Translations under genes and position numbers: made by a program
From: Prunella strophiata
Lineage: Eukaryota; Chordata; Aves; Passeriformes; Prunellidae
NCBI GenBank assembly: GCA_036583965.1
Contig: JAZBQD010000015.1
Span: 68,356,830-68,420,829, forward strand
Reading direction: 5' to 3'
Length of the DNA stretch: 64,000 bases
The notes under the pieces: model-generated
What the model saw: the letters and a program-made list of their open reading frames with translations, nothing else
Database searches by the model: none
What the model was told of the DNA's origin: nothing
Shown here: in pieces, positions 1 to 12,918 of the stretch
Position numbering within the stretch: the stretch's first letter is position 1
How the letters are laid out: every line of letters starts with the position of its first letter

Positions 1-281
1 CATCACATGGCCAAATGACTTGTAGAGCAGTCAGATAAGCCAATGAGATATCTCTAGTTTCTAGTTTGTAATCCTATTATGGTAAAGTTAGGGTAGCTCA
101 TGTCCTCAACCTTGGGTCCACAGCAGAAATACTTCCTACTTGCCTACTCCTTCTGGAGCTGAAAATAGGTACTTTCCAGAAGGGAGGTATACACATATCA
201 GTTGTTGGAAAGTTGTGCTGGGTCTCATTTCTTATTTTTCCTTTCTTTCCACAAATCTTACTGATAATGTTGTGATACAGA

Positions 282-370
282 TTTTTTTTTGTTTTGTTTT
301 GTTTTGGGTTTTTTTTTTTTGGTTGTTGTTTTTTTTTTTTTTTTTTTTTGTTGTTTTTTTTTTTTTTTTG
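282..370. repeat. T-rich simple repeat with GTTTT units
   Basis: About 90 bases almost entirely T, broken by single G or GG, including three GTTTT units near 291-305. It reads as phenylalanine-rich nonsense in an open frame across it, which is an artefact of composition. It could be the remains of a retroelement A-tail read on the other strand, but no element body is recognisable beside it. Confidence 0.9.
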
Positions 371-571
371 TCTCTGTTGCCATTACAAAGTTATATAATG
401 ATCCCAGCTCACGAGAGGAGCAGCAGAACAGGTTGCAGTATTGACATTAGACGGGGCTACTACAGGAAAGGTGAAGATCTCTGGGCAGTTGCAGATGGGT
501 AGATAAATTGGAGTAAATCAGATATCACCTGCTCAGGTTGGAGTCCTATCACAATGCGTTACCACGCAATC

Positions 572-1592
572 AGTCACTGAGGTTGAATGGCACATCTGGA
601 AATGATCTAGTCAACCCTTCTGCTCACATTAGGGTCACCAAGAGCAGCTTGCTCAGGTCCATGTCCACTTGATTTTTGAACATCCTAAAGGATGGAAGAC
701 AGGTTTTTTTCAGTGCTGAATTACCCACACAGTACGGTGTTTAGATTTTTTCCTTATGTTTATGTTAGAATTTTAATATTTGATTTTGTGCTTATTGTTT
801 CTCTTGTTCTGACACTGATTCTGCCTGGTTTCATCCTTTTTTACCACTTCCCACATCAGGTTCCAGCTGACTCTTCTCATACAACATATTTTCAGTGCCT
901 TAATCATCTTTCTGACCTTTTTCTAACTTTCTGCAGTACATCCATGTCTTCTTTACACTGGACCCAGACTCCAGTGAAGGGGAGACTCACCTCTCTTGAC
1001 CAACTGGCAACAATTTCCCTATTACAGGCCGATGTACTACTGATACCCTTTACACCAAGGGAGAATTGCTTGTTTATCTTTAGCTTCGTGTCCACCAGGA
1101 CACTCAGGTCCTGCCAAGCTGCTTTTCAGTTGCTCTGTCCAAACCTGTACTGTTGCACAAGGCCATTCCCTCAGGAACAGGACTGGGCATTTTCTTTTGT
1201 TGAATTTCATGAGGCTTCTCTCAGCCCATTTCTGCAGACTGTCAATGTCCCTCTGAGTGGCACTATAACTGTGTAGTGCATCAGCCACTGCACCAAAGTT
1301 TCATATAGTCTTCAAACCTACCAATGCTGCCTTCAGTCCCATTATTCAGGCAGTCAATGATGTTGTTATATAATATTAGTCCCAGCATCAGCCCTTGGGG
1401 TGCACCACTACAGTGAAACCTCCAGCTGGAGGTCTTGTCACTGATAACAATCCTCTGAGCTTGCCAGGTCAGGCAGTTCTCAGCCCATTTGGTGGTCCTC
1501 TTGTCTAGCCTGTTTGTCTCAGTCTGCCCATGAAGAACCTTGGAGAGACAGTGTTCTGCAAAATTTGATATAAATGACATCCACTTGCTACT
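572..1592 (-). mobile_element. CR1 LINE fragment with decayed reverse transcriptase
   Basis: Read on the minus strand this is the 3' part of an avian CR1 non-LTR retrotransposon: the C-terminal part of reverse transcriptase followed by the 3' untranslated region. The frame at 1281-1580 gives a recognisable block SGAPQGLMLG (the RT motif usually written VPQG.LG), then NGTEGSIGRFEDYMKLW, where CR1 normally has the catalytic FADD; here it is FEDY, so the active site is destroyed. The frame at 1037-1288 continues with QRDIDSLQKWAERSLMKFN, the conserved segment after the RT core, then breaks by frameshift. The stretch 600-850 matches the CR1 3' untranslated region. The 5' end is truncated at about 1592, as is usual for CR1. 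The exact 3' edge near 572 is uncertain because the terminal repeats are degraded. It is an old, inactive copy. Confidence 0.88.
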
Positions 1593-4500
1593 TAATTATT
1601 TCAGTGTACTAAGTTTGAAATACAAAAATATTTAAGATGCCAATGGGGAAAATATAATAAAATATCTTGAACTGAGATGCGTGACCCTTCTTAGATTTGT
1701 TCACTCCAACAGAGTACATCTTGGGATAGTCCAGCTAGCTTTACTGGTATTCAAGAAATTTGCCTGATTACAAGAGATGAAAAATATTGCTTAGGCAATT
1801 GGAAGTGAGAGCTGTCAAGGTCACAGTGCTGATTACAGAATGCTTTTCAATGACTCTCTCCTTATGTGCTAAGTTGCTATAGTGATTATCCATCTGCTTT
1901 TACAGCAACTTCATAAACATCAAGGAAAACTAATCCATTTGCCTGTAATATTCATTCTGAATATTAAACTGTTATATGAAATAGGGTGATACTTGACACT
2001 TCTAGTTCATTAAAGGTTTCCTTGAACAGATCTAAAATGATATTACAGGGCATTTTTTGTGCAGTAGGCCAAAGTTTTTTAAACCTGATAAGCAAAATAA
2101 GGAAATTAACCATGCAAACAAGAACAGCAACTTGTACTGATAAACCTTAATCAGAATTTCTAAATGAAATTCTAGTCTGTAGTACATATACAGCCAAAGG
2201 AAACACCACAGTGTAGTGGGGTTTTTTTCACTGTAAGGGTGCTATCATGGTATAGTATCAATGCACAATTTGAGGATCATGTCTCTGTGTCAATTTAGTT
2301 AAGGAGCTCTGCATATTAGGGCCTGCCATCTATTAACCAGATAAAAGGTGTATTGACCTACAAGAGCCTGTAGTTCACAAATGTCTTAGGGAACAGGGAT
2401 CTTTTTTTCCCTTACCCTATTGTGTTTCACCTCCCTTTCTTTTTAACAAGGTATTGACAATAAATATAATTTTATAAAATAATAACTTTCTCAAGCTCTT
2501 GTAGAGCACTTTAGTCAGCAGATATCCATAGAGTTTGCAAGCAAACACTTCTCTATTTTTGCAAATATAGTAAGGCAAATCCCGGAATTATGTTTAATTT
2601 CATGGCATGTATGTAGGGTTTTGTATACAGTCATGCAGAATAAGAATTTTATTTGTTTCTTTTAGAACATTGTCAGATTTCCTTTTATTTCCTACTAGTT
2701 ATATATTTTAACTTGAAATTATTTTGCATAAGACTTTGCAAATAATAGCTAAGATTTTCATATAATTCTTAGAGAAATAAATCGTGTTGTGATACATAAT
2801 TTCAATCACAAAGAGACTTTCTGGTTTGTGTCGTGGCTTCTTGCACAGCAGGGTAAAGTTCCAGAGCTGGAGATTCTGAACATCCTTTTGATGCAATGAA
2901 TAAATACTAGTGCCTGATCCAAACCCAATTAAAAGCAACTCAGTTTTGTATCATGCTTAGGCACAGATGATGAATTGGGAAGAGATCATAGCATCCTGCA
3001 AGATATCCAGCTGTTAGATCTTGATAAATATATTTCTTCCTAGCCAGGCATTTCATGGCTTATAGGTTCACTTCAAGCTCTTTTAAAAGTTGACAAGGGA
3101 CCTCTCAAAAGCAAATAACTTCTCTCAGTCCCTAAAATGAAAGGAAAAAGGAACCAGGCTCTCTTTTTGGCAAGTTGACAGCAGCAGCTTGATATTTTGC
3201 AGCCTGCAAAATGTAAAAACTACTGAAAATGTTTAAAACTGAACATCTTCCCCTGATGCAGGAAGACATCCACAGTGGAACTGTATAAAGCAGGATGATG
3301 TTAATTTATTAGAGAACTAAAAATAATAAAAAGATGATGATCCTTCCTTACAGCTAAAGACTTTTTAAGAAGATATTTAAACACCAAAAGCAATTTGAAT
3401 TTTTGCATCAGATAGCAAGAACCCCATCGGAAGCAGGATATTGTAATGCAAGGATGTGTATACATAAGAGCAAATCTAAAAGTGGTTGCATTTAGGGGGA
3501 AATTGTGGAACCTATTATCTTATTCACCTTTTTCTTTAAACAGTCCTGAAAACAGAAGTAAAAATGAGAGAGAAATGTCAGAGCTCCTCACTTACCCAGT
3601 CAATCCCCTCTTTATTAAAAAAAAAAAAAAAAAAAAAAAACCAAAAAAATGGCAGTGAGAACATACCCGGAGAAATAAAAAGGGTGTTGTGAATGATGGT
3701 GTTTGCACGTTAAGGAGTAGGCAGCTGGCATACAGAGCAGCAGAACACTTGGACAAGGATCCTACATACAAGACTGTGGATTTGTTTATGATAAATGATC
3801 TGAGGGCTGATAAACCCAGGAATGTGTAGCCATCTAGCAAAGATAGCTAAGTGCTCATGTTCTAACAGTAGCAGAAGGAAGATGCTTGCAGGAGATAGGA
3901 AGAAAGAGAATAAGGGAAGAAGGGCTCTTAATAGCTCTCTAGTTCTTGTGACATCTGGAAGAGCATCTGTAGTCCCAGTGGAGAGAATATTTAGAAATAA
4001 GTGCAAAGAGGTTAGAAAATCAGAGAGCCAAGTGTCAGCACTGAGTTTTGCGATGCCTACATATATCTGCTTGGGAATGGTGTCAACCAAGTCCTATAAT
4101 GAGACATGCAATTGGCATATCATGATGGTTTTTTTTTTCCTTATTCACTGAGTTTGCTAACTGAAAAGCACTACAAGCCAAAAACGACCTGCAGTTTACC
4201 TGGACATGGACTTATATGTTTTCTTCAGATAAAAATTAAGTCAATTTAACAGCTTAATAATAGGACTCAATGGAGCAGCTAAACTCTCCTCAGGCAGGAG
4301 ATAGGCTGATACAGCTATTGGGACTGATAACTGGGCAGGAAAATTCCTTATAACCACTCAGTGGCAACTCTTTTCTCCAGAGATTCACTATGGCAGAATA
4401 TCCATCCTGTTATTCTAAAAAGAAGTATTTACTAACCCATCCTGTTATTCAGAAATGTCAAGCAGGGACTGAGACAGTGGCTTATCCTTCTCATTTAGGA

Positions 4501-5186
4501 AGAAAGATAAAGATTAAATGATCCTATCTCAGAAAGTCTTACTAATTTCCTGGGTTTGGCTCTCTTTGTAGAGTGAAGAAGTCCCCTAAGGCAAGTAAGA
4601 AATAAAGGAAAATTGTCTGTTTGGGTTCTCACTGGAAATGTGAGTGCTGCACAGGCAAAATTCCCCAGACATAGATCAGAAAACATGGTTTGTTTGGTTT
4701 TTTCCCTATCTATATGAAGGAAGTGGGGTTTTATGCCTCAGTGCTTTGTTGTGGGTTGTTATGCTCCTGAGCTGTACTACAGGCACAGCTGTTGCCAGTA
4801 AACAGCCTGAGCCTCAGTCTCACAGCTAGATGAGTATCATTAAACTCTTACCTTCCACACAGTTTGCAAACTCCTTGTGTTTCATGTTCGTGAAAATAAC
4901 AGGTATTTGTAGGTACCTGGCTCTTCTAAAGGCTATTTGAATTTAAAATATGTGCAGTCTAATTTACAAAGAGGAGTTAGATGCACAAATATGCTTTCAG
5001 TTGTAAAATCTACCTCTGAAAATTAGCTATATTGGGTATATAAAAGATGATGAAGGTTTGCATTTGGCAGGAATAATGCATGTCAGGGTGTGAACTTTAA
5101 TGGCTTTAGGAGCATGCAGGCCTCAGATGCACCGATGAGTGGAATGCTGTGAGTTCCCTTGCACTGGAGAAGAGAACCTAACTCAT
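1593..5186. other. No gene seen; unassigned AT-rich DNA
   Basis: About 3.6 kb of AT-rich sequence with no recognised coding exon, RNA gene or mobile element. It holds an A-tract (3617-3649) and a 14-bp direct repeat (CCATCCTGTTATTC at 4402-4415 and 4437-4450). Short open frames, such as 126 codons at 3710-4090 on the minus strand, show no known motif, and their lengths are what chance gives in AT-rich DNA. Confidence 0.6.
3617..3649. repeat. Poly(A) tract
   Basis: 24 consecutive A, then CC and seven A. It is preceded by CTTTATT but there is no recognisable retrocopy body upstream, so I call it a simple homopolymer. Confidence 0.9.
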
Positions 5187-5768
5187 TGTTGTACTTTAAC
5201 CCCAGGCAGCAGCCAAGCCCCACACAGCCATTTGCTCACTCCCCCACCAGTAGGGTGAGGGAGAGGATCAGAAGGATAGAAGATAAAAAAACTCATGTGT
5301 GGAGTTAAAGACATTTTAAAAGGGAAAACAAAAGCCAGGCATGCAAGCAAATCACAACAAGGAATTATTCATTCCCTCCTGTGGGCAGGCAGGTGTTCAG
5401 CCATCTCCAGGGGAGCAGGGCCCCATCACATGTAATGGTTACTTGGGAACACAAATACCATCACTCCAAACAACCTTCTACCTCCTCCTTCCCCCCAGTT
5501 TATGAACTGAGCATGATGTCATATGGTCTTAATGACCCTTTGGTCACCTGGGTCACCTTTCCTGGCTGTGTCTGCCCCCAAACTCCCATGCACCCCCAGC
5601 TTCCTTGCCAGCATGGACATACAAAAAGGCCTTGGCTCTGAGCAAGCCGTGCCCAGCAATAACAAAATCATCCCTGTACTATCAACACTGTGCTCAGCAC
5701 AAATCCCAAACACAGCCCCATACCAGCCATTGTGAAGGCAATCCACTCTACCCCAGGCCAAACAAGCA
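5187..5768 (-). mobile_element. Solo ERV LTR of the avian ERVL-like type
   Basis: A 582-bp unit bounded by TG...CA. It resembles a long terminal repeat I recall as abundant in bird genomes, with blocks such as TTTAACCCCAGGC, CAGGCAGGTGTTCAGCCATC, GGTTACTTGGGAA, TATCAACACTGT and CAGCACAAATCC. On the retroviral sense (minus) strand it starts TGCTTGTTTGGCCTGG. A TATA-like box has decayed to CATAAA near 5500, beside a cyclic-AMP-response-like octamer TGATGTCA at 5514-5521, both in the U3 region. The polyadenylation signal expected near 5310 is also decayed. The flanks are CTCAT (5182-5186) and CTCCT (5769-5773), a 4-of-5 match consistent with the 5-bp target duplication made by ERVL/class III elements. 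No internal retroviral genes are present, so it is a solo LTR left by recombination. The family name is inferred from memory; the class is less sure than the LTR call. Confidence 0.85.
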
Positions 5769-6651
5769 CTCCTATTAGCACCACAGACACATGCACTGTG
5801 GCTGCTTACAGAGGACACTCTATTTCCACTGCATTGACCCTTTCAACAAGTGTAGGCTTAATATCTCATCTGCTGGTCCCTAAAATGTTAAGACCTTGTT
5901 GGAAAACATGTCATAGAGAAAATCCATTGATATTGCTTTCCCTGAAAGTATCACCCTGCCTGGAGCTAATAGCCACTTTAAACTCAGCAGCCCCAAACCT
6001 GTGAGAGCCCGGCTGAGTCAGCACATGGCCCCAGGGGCCTCAGTAGCACAGTTAGGGCAGGGAGCAGTCCAGAAGAATGACTTTGAATCACAACAGGAGC
6101 TAACACTGTCTGTGTGGTATGGTCCTGTCTGGCTGAAAGCACCTCAGGGGCCATTGACACCAGTTTTGTGGGCTCTGATGTCCTTTCACAGATTAGCAAC
6201 AGCTCACATCACAGCTCCTGCATATAACAGAAAGCAAGCAATACAAGTCTATCAGCTTATCCCATTTATAGTGAATCTAGAGGAGGGACTTTTTCAGCTT
6301 CCTAAGCAAGTGAGAAGCTGAATGATATGCAACATTGTTTACTGTAGAAAACAGTATTATGTAGTCATCAGCCATGAAGTTTGCAAAAACAAATAATTGG
6401 TCTGTTGCAATCAATTTCCTACTTCTTTGAGGCCTAGCTCATATTACTGCAGTGGAAAGATGAACAAATTAAGCTATTCAGCTGACAACATTGAGTTTGG
6501 CCAGGTAATCTCCCAAAAACCTCTCTAGAACTCAAAGGAGGGACAAACACTTTTCCTAGTAGCAAGAGAGTACCAAAATCTGTTTTCTTCACTGAGTTGC
6601 CTCTGGGAGACACACATTTTCAATCTAGTTACTCAAATTTGTTGGCCTTGG
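5769..6651. other. No gene seen; somewhat GC-richer unassigned DNA
   Basis: Nearly 900 bases between the solo LTR and the next CR1. The part 6000-6230 is visibly richer in G and C than its surroundings. Overlapping frames of about 70-106 codons exist on both strands here, but none has a recognisable domain. No repeat family was identified. Confidence 0.5.
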
Positions 6652-6975
6652 TCACTGAATCACGGAATAATTAGAGTTGGAAAAAACGTCCAAGATGATC
6701 AAGTCTGCCCTTTGACCAGATACCATCATGCCCACTAGACCATACCACAGGGAGTCACAACTATTCTTTTTCTGAATTTCATTCACTTCCATGGGTGAAC
6801 ATTTGCTTCCATGGATGGCAAATCCACCACTTCCCTGGGGAGCCCATTCCAATCCTCAACCTCTCTTTCAGTAATTAAATTTTTTTGACTCTGGTGCAAT
6901 TTGAGTCCATTTACCCTTGTCCTATTGCCTAGTTGCCATGGGAAAATAGGCTGACCCTTTATGACCTCTTATTTC
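6652..6975 (-). mobile_element. CR1 LINE 3'-end fragment
   Basis: On the minus strand the piece ends at about 6652 in a degraded copy of the CR1 tail (window reads TCACTGAATCACGGAATAAT). Upstream of that lie CR1 3'-untranslated blocks: GAGTTGGAAAAAACGTCC, CTTCCCTGGGGAGCCCATTCC and CATTTACCCTTGTCCTATTGC. Only the last ~320 bases of the element are present, typical 5' truncation. No coding remnant is retained. Confidence 0.85.
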
Positions 6976-8214
6976 CTTATATTAAATTACACTTAAAATT
7001 GGACATCATCCCAGTGAATGCCCCCTGGTACAGTTTGTCACATGTTTTAGGATTAACTCCCTTCCAAAAGACTGGGATCAATGATGTGCACTGAGTTAAG
7101 GTCCTGATGTTAGAATCCTGGCCAGTCAATTCCTTGTTCACAAAAATGGGGAGAATGGACTTCCATGATGACAGTCTCTCAAGGAAGTCTCTTCAGCAGT
7201 CCCCAGCTGTCAGAATGCCAGTCACCAAAGGAACACAGTAGGACATGCTGAAATTGTGTCCCCTAAACTGGCAGATACTCACTTCAAATCTGAACATATT
7301 CTGCTGTCAATCCCACTATTTAAAAAAATCTTTTTTTTAAATCAATGCTGCTAACTCACCTTTCCTGCAAGGTTACTTTCTATAAATTGTTAAATATTTT
7401 AAGAATGCTATATTTTAGACTGAGATAAAAAGGAAATGTTTACCATTTCTTTTGCGTGGAACACAGAAATACTGTGTGATTCAAAGTCTTAGCTGGATTT
7501 AAACTTATGAGTCACACATGTCAAGGCTTTGCTAAATTTCTCCAGGGGTTGACTAGGAGGTTTTCTGGGCTGCAGATATTCTGGACCATGAGTAGAAATA
7601 GCTAGGGACCGATGAAAACTACTAAGGTTGAAGACTGCAGACAGAGGGCAAGTCAGCACAGAATTACTGCTTCTTTTGTGTAGGGTTTGAAACAGCCAGC
7701 TTTATCCCCAGTGCCTCTAGTCCCTGGCTAAATGTGTAGCCTGTGCACAGGCCTGAAGCTAACAAAGCATTTAAGCATGCTGTCAGAGAAGGTTGAGACT
7801 GCACATAATTCACAGCTGATGACAGCATAAAACAGAAGTTACTTGCAGACTGAACCTGCAATGCTGACAGTCTGAGCCAAGAGGGTCAGAGAGGGGATTA
7901 CTTTAATCAGACTCAAGTTATTCACCTTTTCTCCTCTGCTGTTACTAAGCAGTGAAGTTGGTAGTCAGGTGAATTTCAAGGAATATAAATGAGTCAGCAT
8001 TTCCATGTTAGGACTGCTTTCAAATGAATCTTCTTTCTTACTAGCATTATCATTTTCCCAGAAGTTTCTGTGGGATGTTATTACATTTTTTAAAAAATAC
8101 TCCAGAGTCATCTAAGCAGAGAAACTAAGGGCTGTTTGCTCTGCCACAGATAAGGTGAATGGAGGAAAGTATCCCACACTAAGAGGCTGTGCTGTTATCC
8201 TGCTGCCAATAGAG

Positions 8215-8237
8215 AAAAAAAAAAAAAAAAAAAAAAA
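8215..8237. repeat. Poly(A) tract, 23 bases
   Basis: Uninterrupted run of A. No retrocopy body or flanking duplication is obvious. Confidence 0.9.
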
Positions 8238-8926
8238 CAAAGTTCCCCAACAAATAATAAAAATTAGGATTGAAAATACCCCAAGAGTACTACATTTATG
8301 TCCCCTGCTCTATCCAGATTTTCAAACTAATCTCAGCAAGTCACTGAGCCTAGATACTTTAAAGTGTTCATAGCTCTCCAATTCCTACAAGTTTCAACAG
8401 GAGTAGTTCACTGCATTGAGGTTCTGGGATTTAGCCTCTCCATACCTCACATCTTCATTTGTGAAATGGAATAAAGATAATTGAGTAGCCTTCTTTTCCT
8501 AGAATGGCATTATAAGTCAGAATAGTGCAGAGCTGGTTAGCTGCTCCACTGCAGCAGAGAAAACTTCCTGGCCTCAATCCCATCCCTGCCTAACGTATCC
8601 TTCCACCAAAACATTTAAAGAACATGTCCAAGTGCTTTTGTAAATCATAGCCTCTGGGACAAATTAGGAGGAGCAGCTGTCATTACCTTCTTCAGACCTC
8701 TGAAAAAAATGTGAGGTAGTACTGAGATGAAGTGACTCAAATGAGGAGATAAATAATCAATGCCACAGTCCCAGACTCCTCCCATCTGGAATCAATACTC
8801 ATGGCAATCATTTGACAGCAGAGAAGCTGGAGGTTGGAGCAGTGGAGAGGGAAGGAGGAGAGAGTATATTTCTATCTTTGAGATCATGGAACACAGCAAC
8901 ACAGAAGATGCATAAGCTTAATTTGC

Positions 8927-8943
8927 AAAAAAAAAAAAAAAAA
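8927..8943. repeat. Poly(A) tract, 17 bases
   Basis: Uninterrupted run of A ending in AATAATGATG. Simple homopolymer. Confidence 0.85.
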
Positions 8944-10515
8944 TAATGATGTGTCTGCAAGTAAACTGTACATTTATCAGCAGTGTGCTGCTCTGTAGCA
9001 GAACTTTGTGGCTTTAGTCCCTGAAGTTTTTTCCTACGTTTGACAATGATATACAACTACTGAGTAAAACCCTTAAATACTGTTTTCTAAATCTATATTT
9101 ATATTGGAAGAGATAATTTATCTTTTTGACAATATTAATCACCCAAAATATAATCTGTAAATTAAAAATTGTATAATATTGTTACCCAGAAATACTCCAT
9201 CCAGCTGAGACCATTTGTTTTCTGTGTTGCTTTTCTAGTACAAAAAAGTTATTATCTGAATCACTTAACTATATCTGTATTAATTATGTCATAATTTTGC
9301 TGCAGTTTACTCAGGCTTCTGTAAATTAAATGAAATAGTTGACTCCTCAAGAACCTCTTCAGATTCTGTGTTGTGATGATTAATATATATTGCAAAGTCT
9401 TACAATATACAGATATTTTAAAGTTTAAAAGTCTTTACTAAGCTGGACAAAACAATCTAATATAAAGGACGTAGCTTAAAACTCCTGAGTAGCTCTGCTA
9501 ATTTACATTGTCTTGGGCCACTTGCACACCAAGGGCTTGGTATAAACTGTTTCAATAATGCATTATAGATGCTGTTATTTTGCACATATCCTTCATTTTC
9601 TCCATTTCTGCCACCAAATAAAATGTTCTGTAATTGGATCCAGTAAATGACCACCTGTTGCCCTAGAGCAGTCAGCTACTGCAGGTTCCTTTCTAGGCAT
9701 CTGTAGTTCTACCAAATCAAAACACATGAAAATATCAATAGGAAAAGAAAAGAAGAATTTAAATTTTCAAGCTTCTACCTTTTCTCCAGAATCAGCTGCT
9801 AGAAATCTTGAAAGATTTTCCTTTAAGGCTGAAAAAAAAAAAAAAAGGCAAGAGACAGAAAGAAAACACACCCCATAAAAACTCCACTGTATTGAAACTC
9901 TCCAAATAAATTAGAATTTTATATCTAGCTGCATTGTATAATTTGAAGACTTTGTAAACCTAATTGCAAATTAGATTACAGAGAGAAAGTATGATTCATT
10001 GTAGTCCTCAGGCCTATTGAATTAGATAAATCCTGATTACTCTATTTTCTTTTTTTTTTTTTTTAATTTTAATGGTAATTTTTAGCTGTCAGATATCAAA
10101 GCCCTCTGAAAATTTTGCAAAATATTATATATCTCTAGCTAGTATAATATGCAATGCCTATAGACTAGAAATTGTTATCAAAGTGTCATGGAAGGTGACA
10201 CATTATATTTTTCTGTACTTTTAAAATACCAGCCTCCATTTTCAGATAATTTACTATCAATATGCCCATATTTATTCTCTAGCATAAGGAATTGAAAAAT
10301 ATTTTTAACTAAGTCAGTTCTTTTCAATTTTTAACTCATTAGGGCCATAATTTGGAGTGCTGCCGTAGAATAAAATAGCATCTCTGCCTTTCAGATCCAG
10401 TTCAAAGACCAAGTAGGGAGCAAATCAATAGAAGCCAGGTTTCACTTGTTTTTCTACTGAGAAAGTGAGGTGGTGTTTTTCAGATATATTTAAATATATC
10501 ACATATGTCCACATG

Positions 10516-11069
<554 letters not shown>

Positions 11070-12875
11070 TCTAGATAACATATGGATATATTCACACATT
11101 CAGCTCCATCTGAAGCTTTTCCAAAGTTCAGTAACTGATTTTAAAAGATTTTTTGGCTTTGTTCCTGGTGTTTTGCCAACAACTGATTAATGTATGATCT
11201 TCATCTTCAGTAAGTTTTCCCTAGGTTCACAGAAGACAATGGAATTTTTTCAGCCATCAAGGCTGTGTCACATTTCAGAGTTTGGTAAAAGAGCCTCTCT
11301 AAAAGACTTAGCTCTCTTTTTCCATTCAGGGTTTTGTCCTTCTTTAAATGCTGCAAAAGAAAATATTTTCCATTGAAGGCCTAAATAGACTAATATTTGA
11401 ATCCTTAGCAGGCCATAAAACATGAAGGAATACCTTTCCATCACTACTCTTGTGCATTTTTGACAGAGCCTGCTGAATGAAGGCCCTCTACCCACTAATC
11501 CCAAAACAATTTTTTCATAGCATGCTCTGCAGACAAGAAATTACGCCCAGTAGTCTCTCTGAAGTTCACAGTATGTTTCAAAGAACTGAAAGCATATCTC
11601 AACCAGATTGTTGAGAAACAGTTTCAATTCTACCTGTAGCTGTCACCTTTTTCCCCTTTTTAAATCACTTCTTTTTTCATTTTGTATGACAAACAAATAG
11701 TAAATGTCTATTTCATTAATTGCCTACAATAGGCTTGATGAAATTAGTGATCATTTTACTTTGGTTTTTTTACCTCCTTTGGTTTGTCTTTGTCCTAACC
11801 TAAATTTCATCTGTTTTTACTGTACCTCATTGGTCTGTACTCAAGAATTTTATTTTGATGGGTGACTCAAGGTGATTCAATTATATCAAATCATTATTTT
11901 ATTTTATTTGCTCTCCATGAGAGACTACAATATTACTCACATGACTAGTTTTGCAATCAGCAGTTCTTATAATTTAAGACCTTGTGAGATCTGAAGTACT
12001 TTATGTATACTTCATTTTATAAAGTACAGTCACGAACTCTTTTTGTTACACTAGGCTAGTTTTTAGCATGTATGTGTGAGACAATTGGGTTCTGAATAAG
12101 GGTTGATCAAAAGTCTTCCCCAAAAATCTCCCAGTAAATTCAATATCAGTCTTACATAGAGACATTCATAATTACATAGAGCACCAGACAATCTAAACAG
12201 CATTATAAGATGTGACTTCATATTTTTTTCCTTAAGGTGTTAAAGAGTTCCTATATAACTTGTACCAATAGAAAAATATATCTACCCACTGTGATAAAAA
12301 CCAGTACCTGCACATGTATTTGTACCATCTATTGTTAATATTTATAAGTGAGAAAGACAGATTTTTGCATATATACATATATATGTGTACACATTTAAAA
12401 ATGAGATGTGTAGTGCACTGTGTTTCATTTCACAGCTCAGCTAAACTGCAGTAAAGAAAATTTCCTCCTTGCAACTACCTAGCCAGTGTGAAAAGCTTTT
12501 AGTTACCCTTGTAGTTACAGCAGATCATACTATAAGAGGTTCTTCTTCAATGCTCCAGAGACGTGTGTCCATAATTCAATATGTTCACAGAACTGTGAAA
12601 TTATTGTGTAGGGAAGATTCATATAGAGGCAATCTGTGGCAAATTTAGTCAAAACTGCCTTAAACAGGAAATGTCAGAAAATGTCCCAAAAACAGACAGA
12701 ATAAGCACTTGTGCACTTCAACATCTCATGTCTGTATTTTCAGAAAACTGTGTTTCATTTGGTTTGTTATTGTCCAGAGTATTTTCAGTACAGTGTCAAT
12801 AATCACTGTCATGAGAAGGTGTCCCAAAATACAATTTTACAGAACCTTTCAAAATCAGTACCTATGGGAAAGAAT

Positions 12876-12877
<2 letters not shown>

Positions 12878-12917
<40 letters not shown>
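12878..12917. repeat. Poly(T) tract, 40 bases
   Basis: Longest pure homopolymer in the window. On the minus strand it is a 40-base poly(A) directly preceded by ATTAAAATCTC, i.e. an ATTAAA-type signal close upstream. This arrangement can mark the 3' end of a retrocopied transcript, but I recognise no gene in the ~100 bases before it (12918-13030), so the call is only a homopolymer. Confidence 0.9.

Positions 12918-12918
<1 letters not shown>

Noticed and set aside
140..502. 120-codon plus-strand frame rich in Phe
   Set aside because: It is carried by the T-rich tract at 282-370 and has no domain.
1037..1580. Two overlapping minus-strand frames that look protein-like
   Set aside because: They are decayed CR1 reverse-transcriptase segments with a broken catalytic motif, so they are annotated as part of the mobile element rather than as host genes.
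4402..4450. 14-bp direct repeat CCATCCTGTTATTC spaced by 21 bases
   Set aside because: Only two copies and no further structure; likely a small local duplication. No CRISPR-like regularity exists anywhere in the window.
8712..8721. TGAGGTAGTA, identical to the start of let-7 family microRNAs
   Set aside because: The bases after it do not match let-7 and there is no complementary arm within 100 bases, so no precursor hairpin; a 10-base match is expected by chance.
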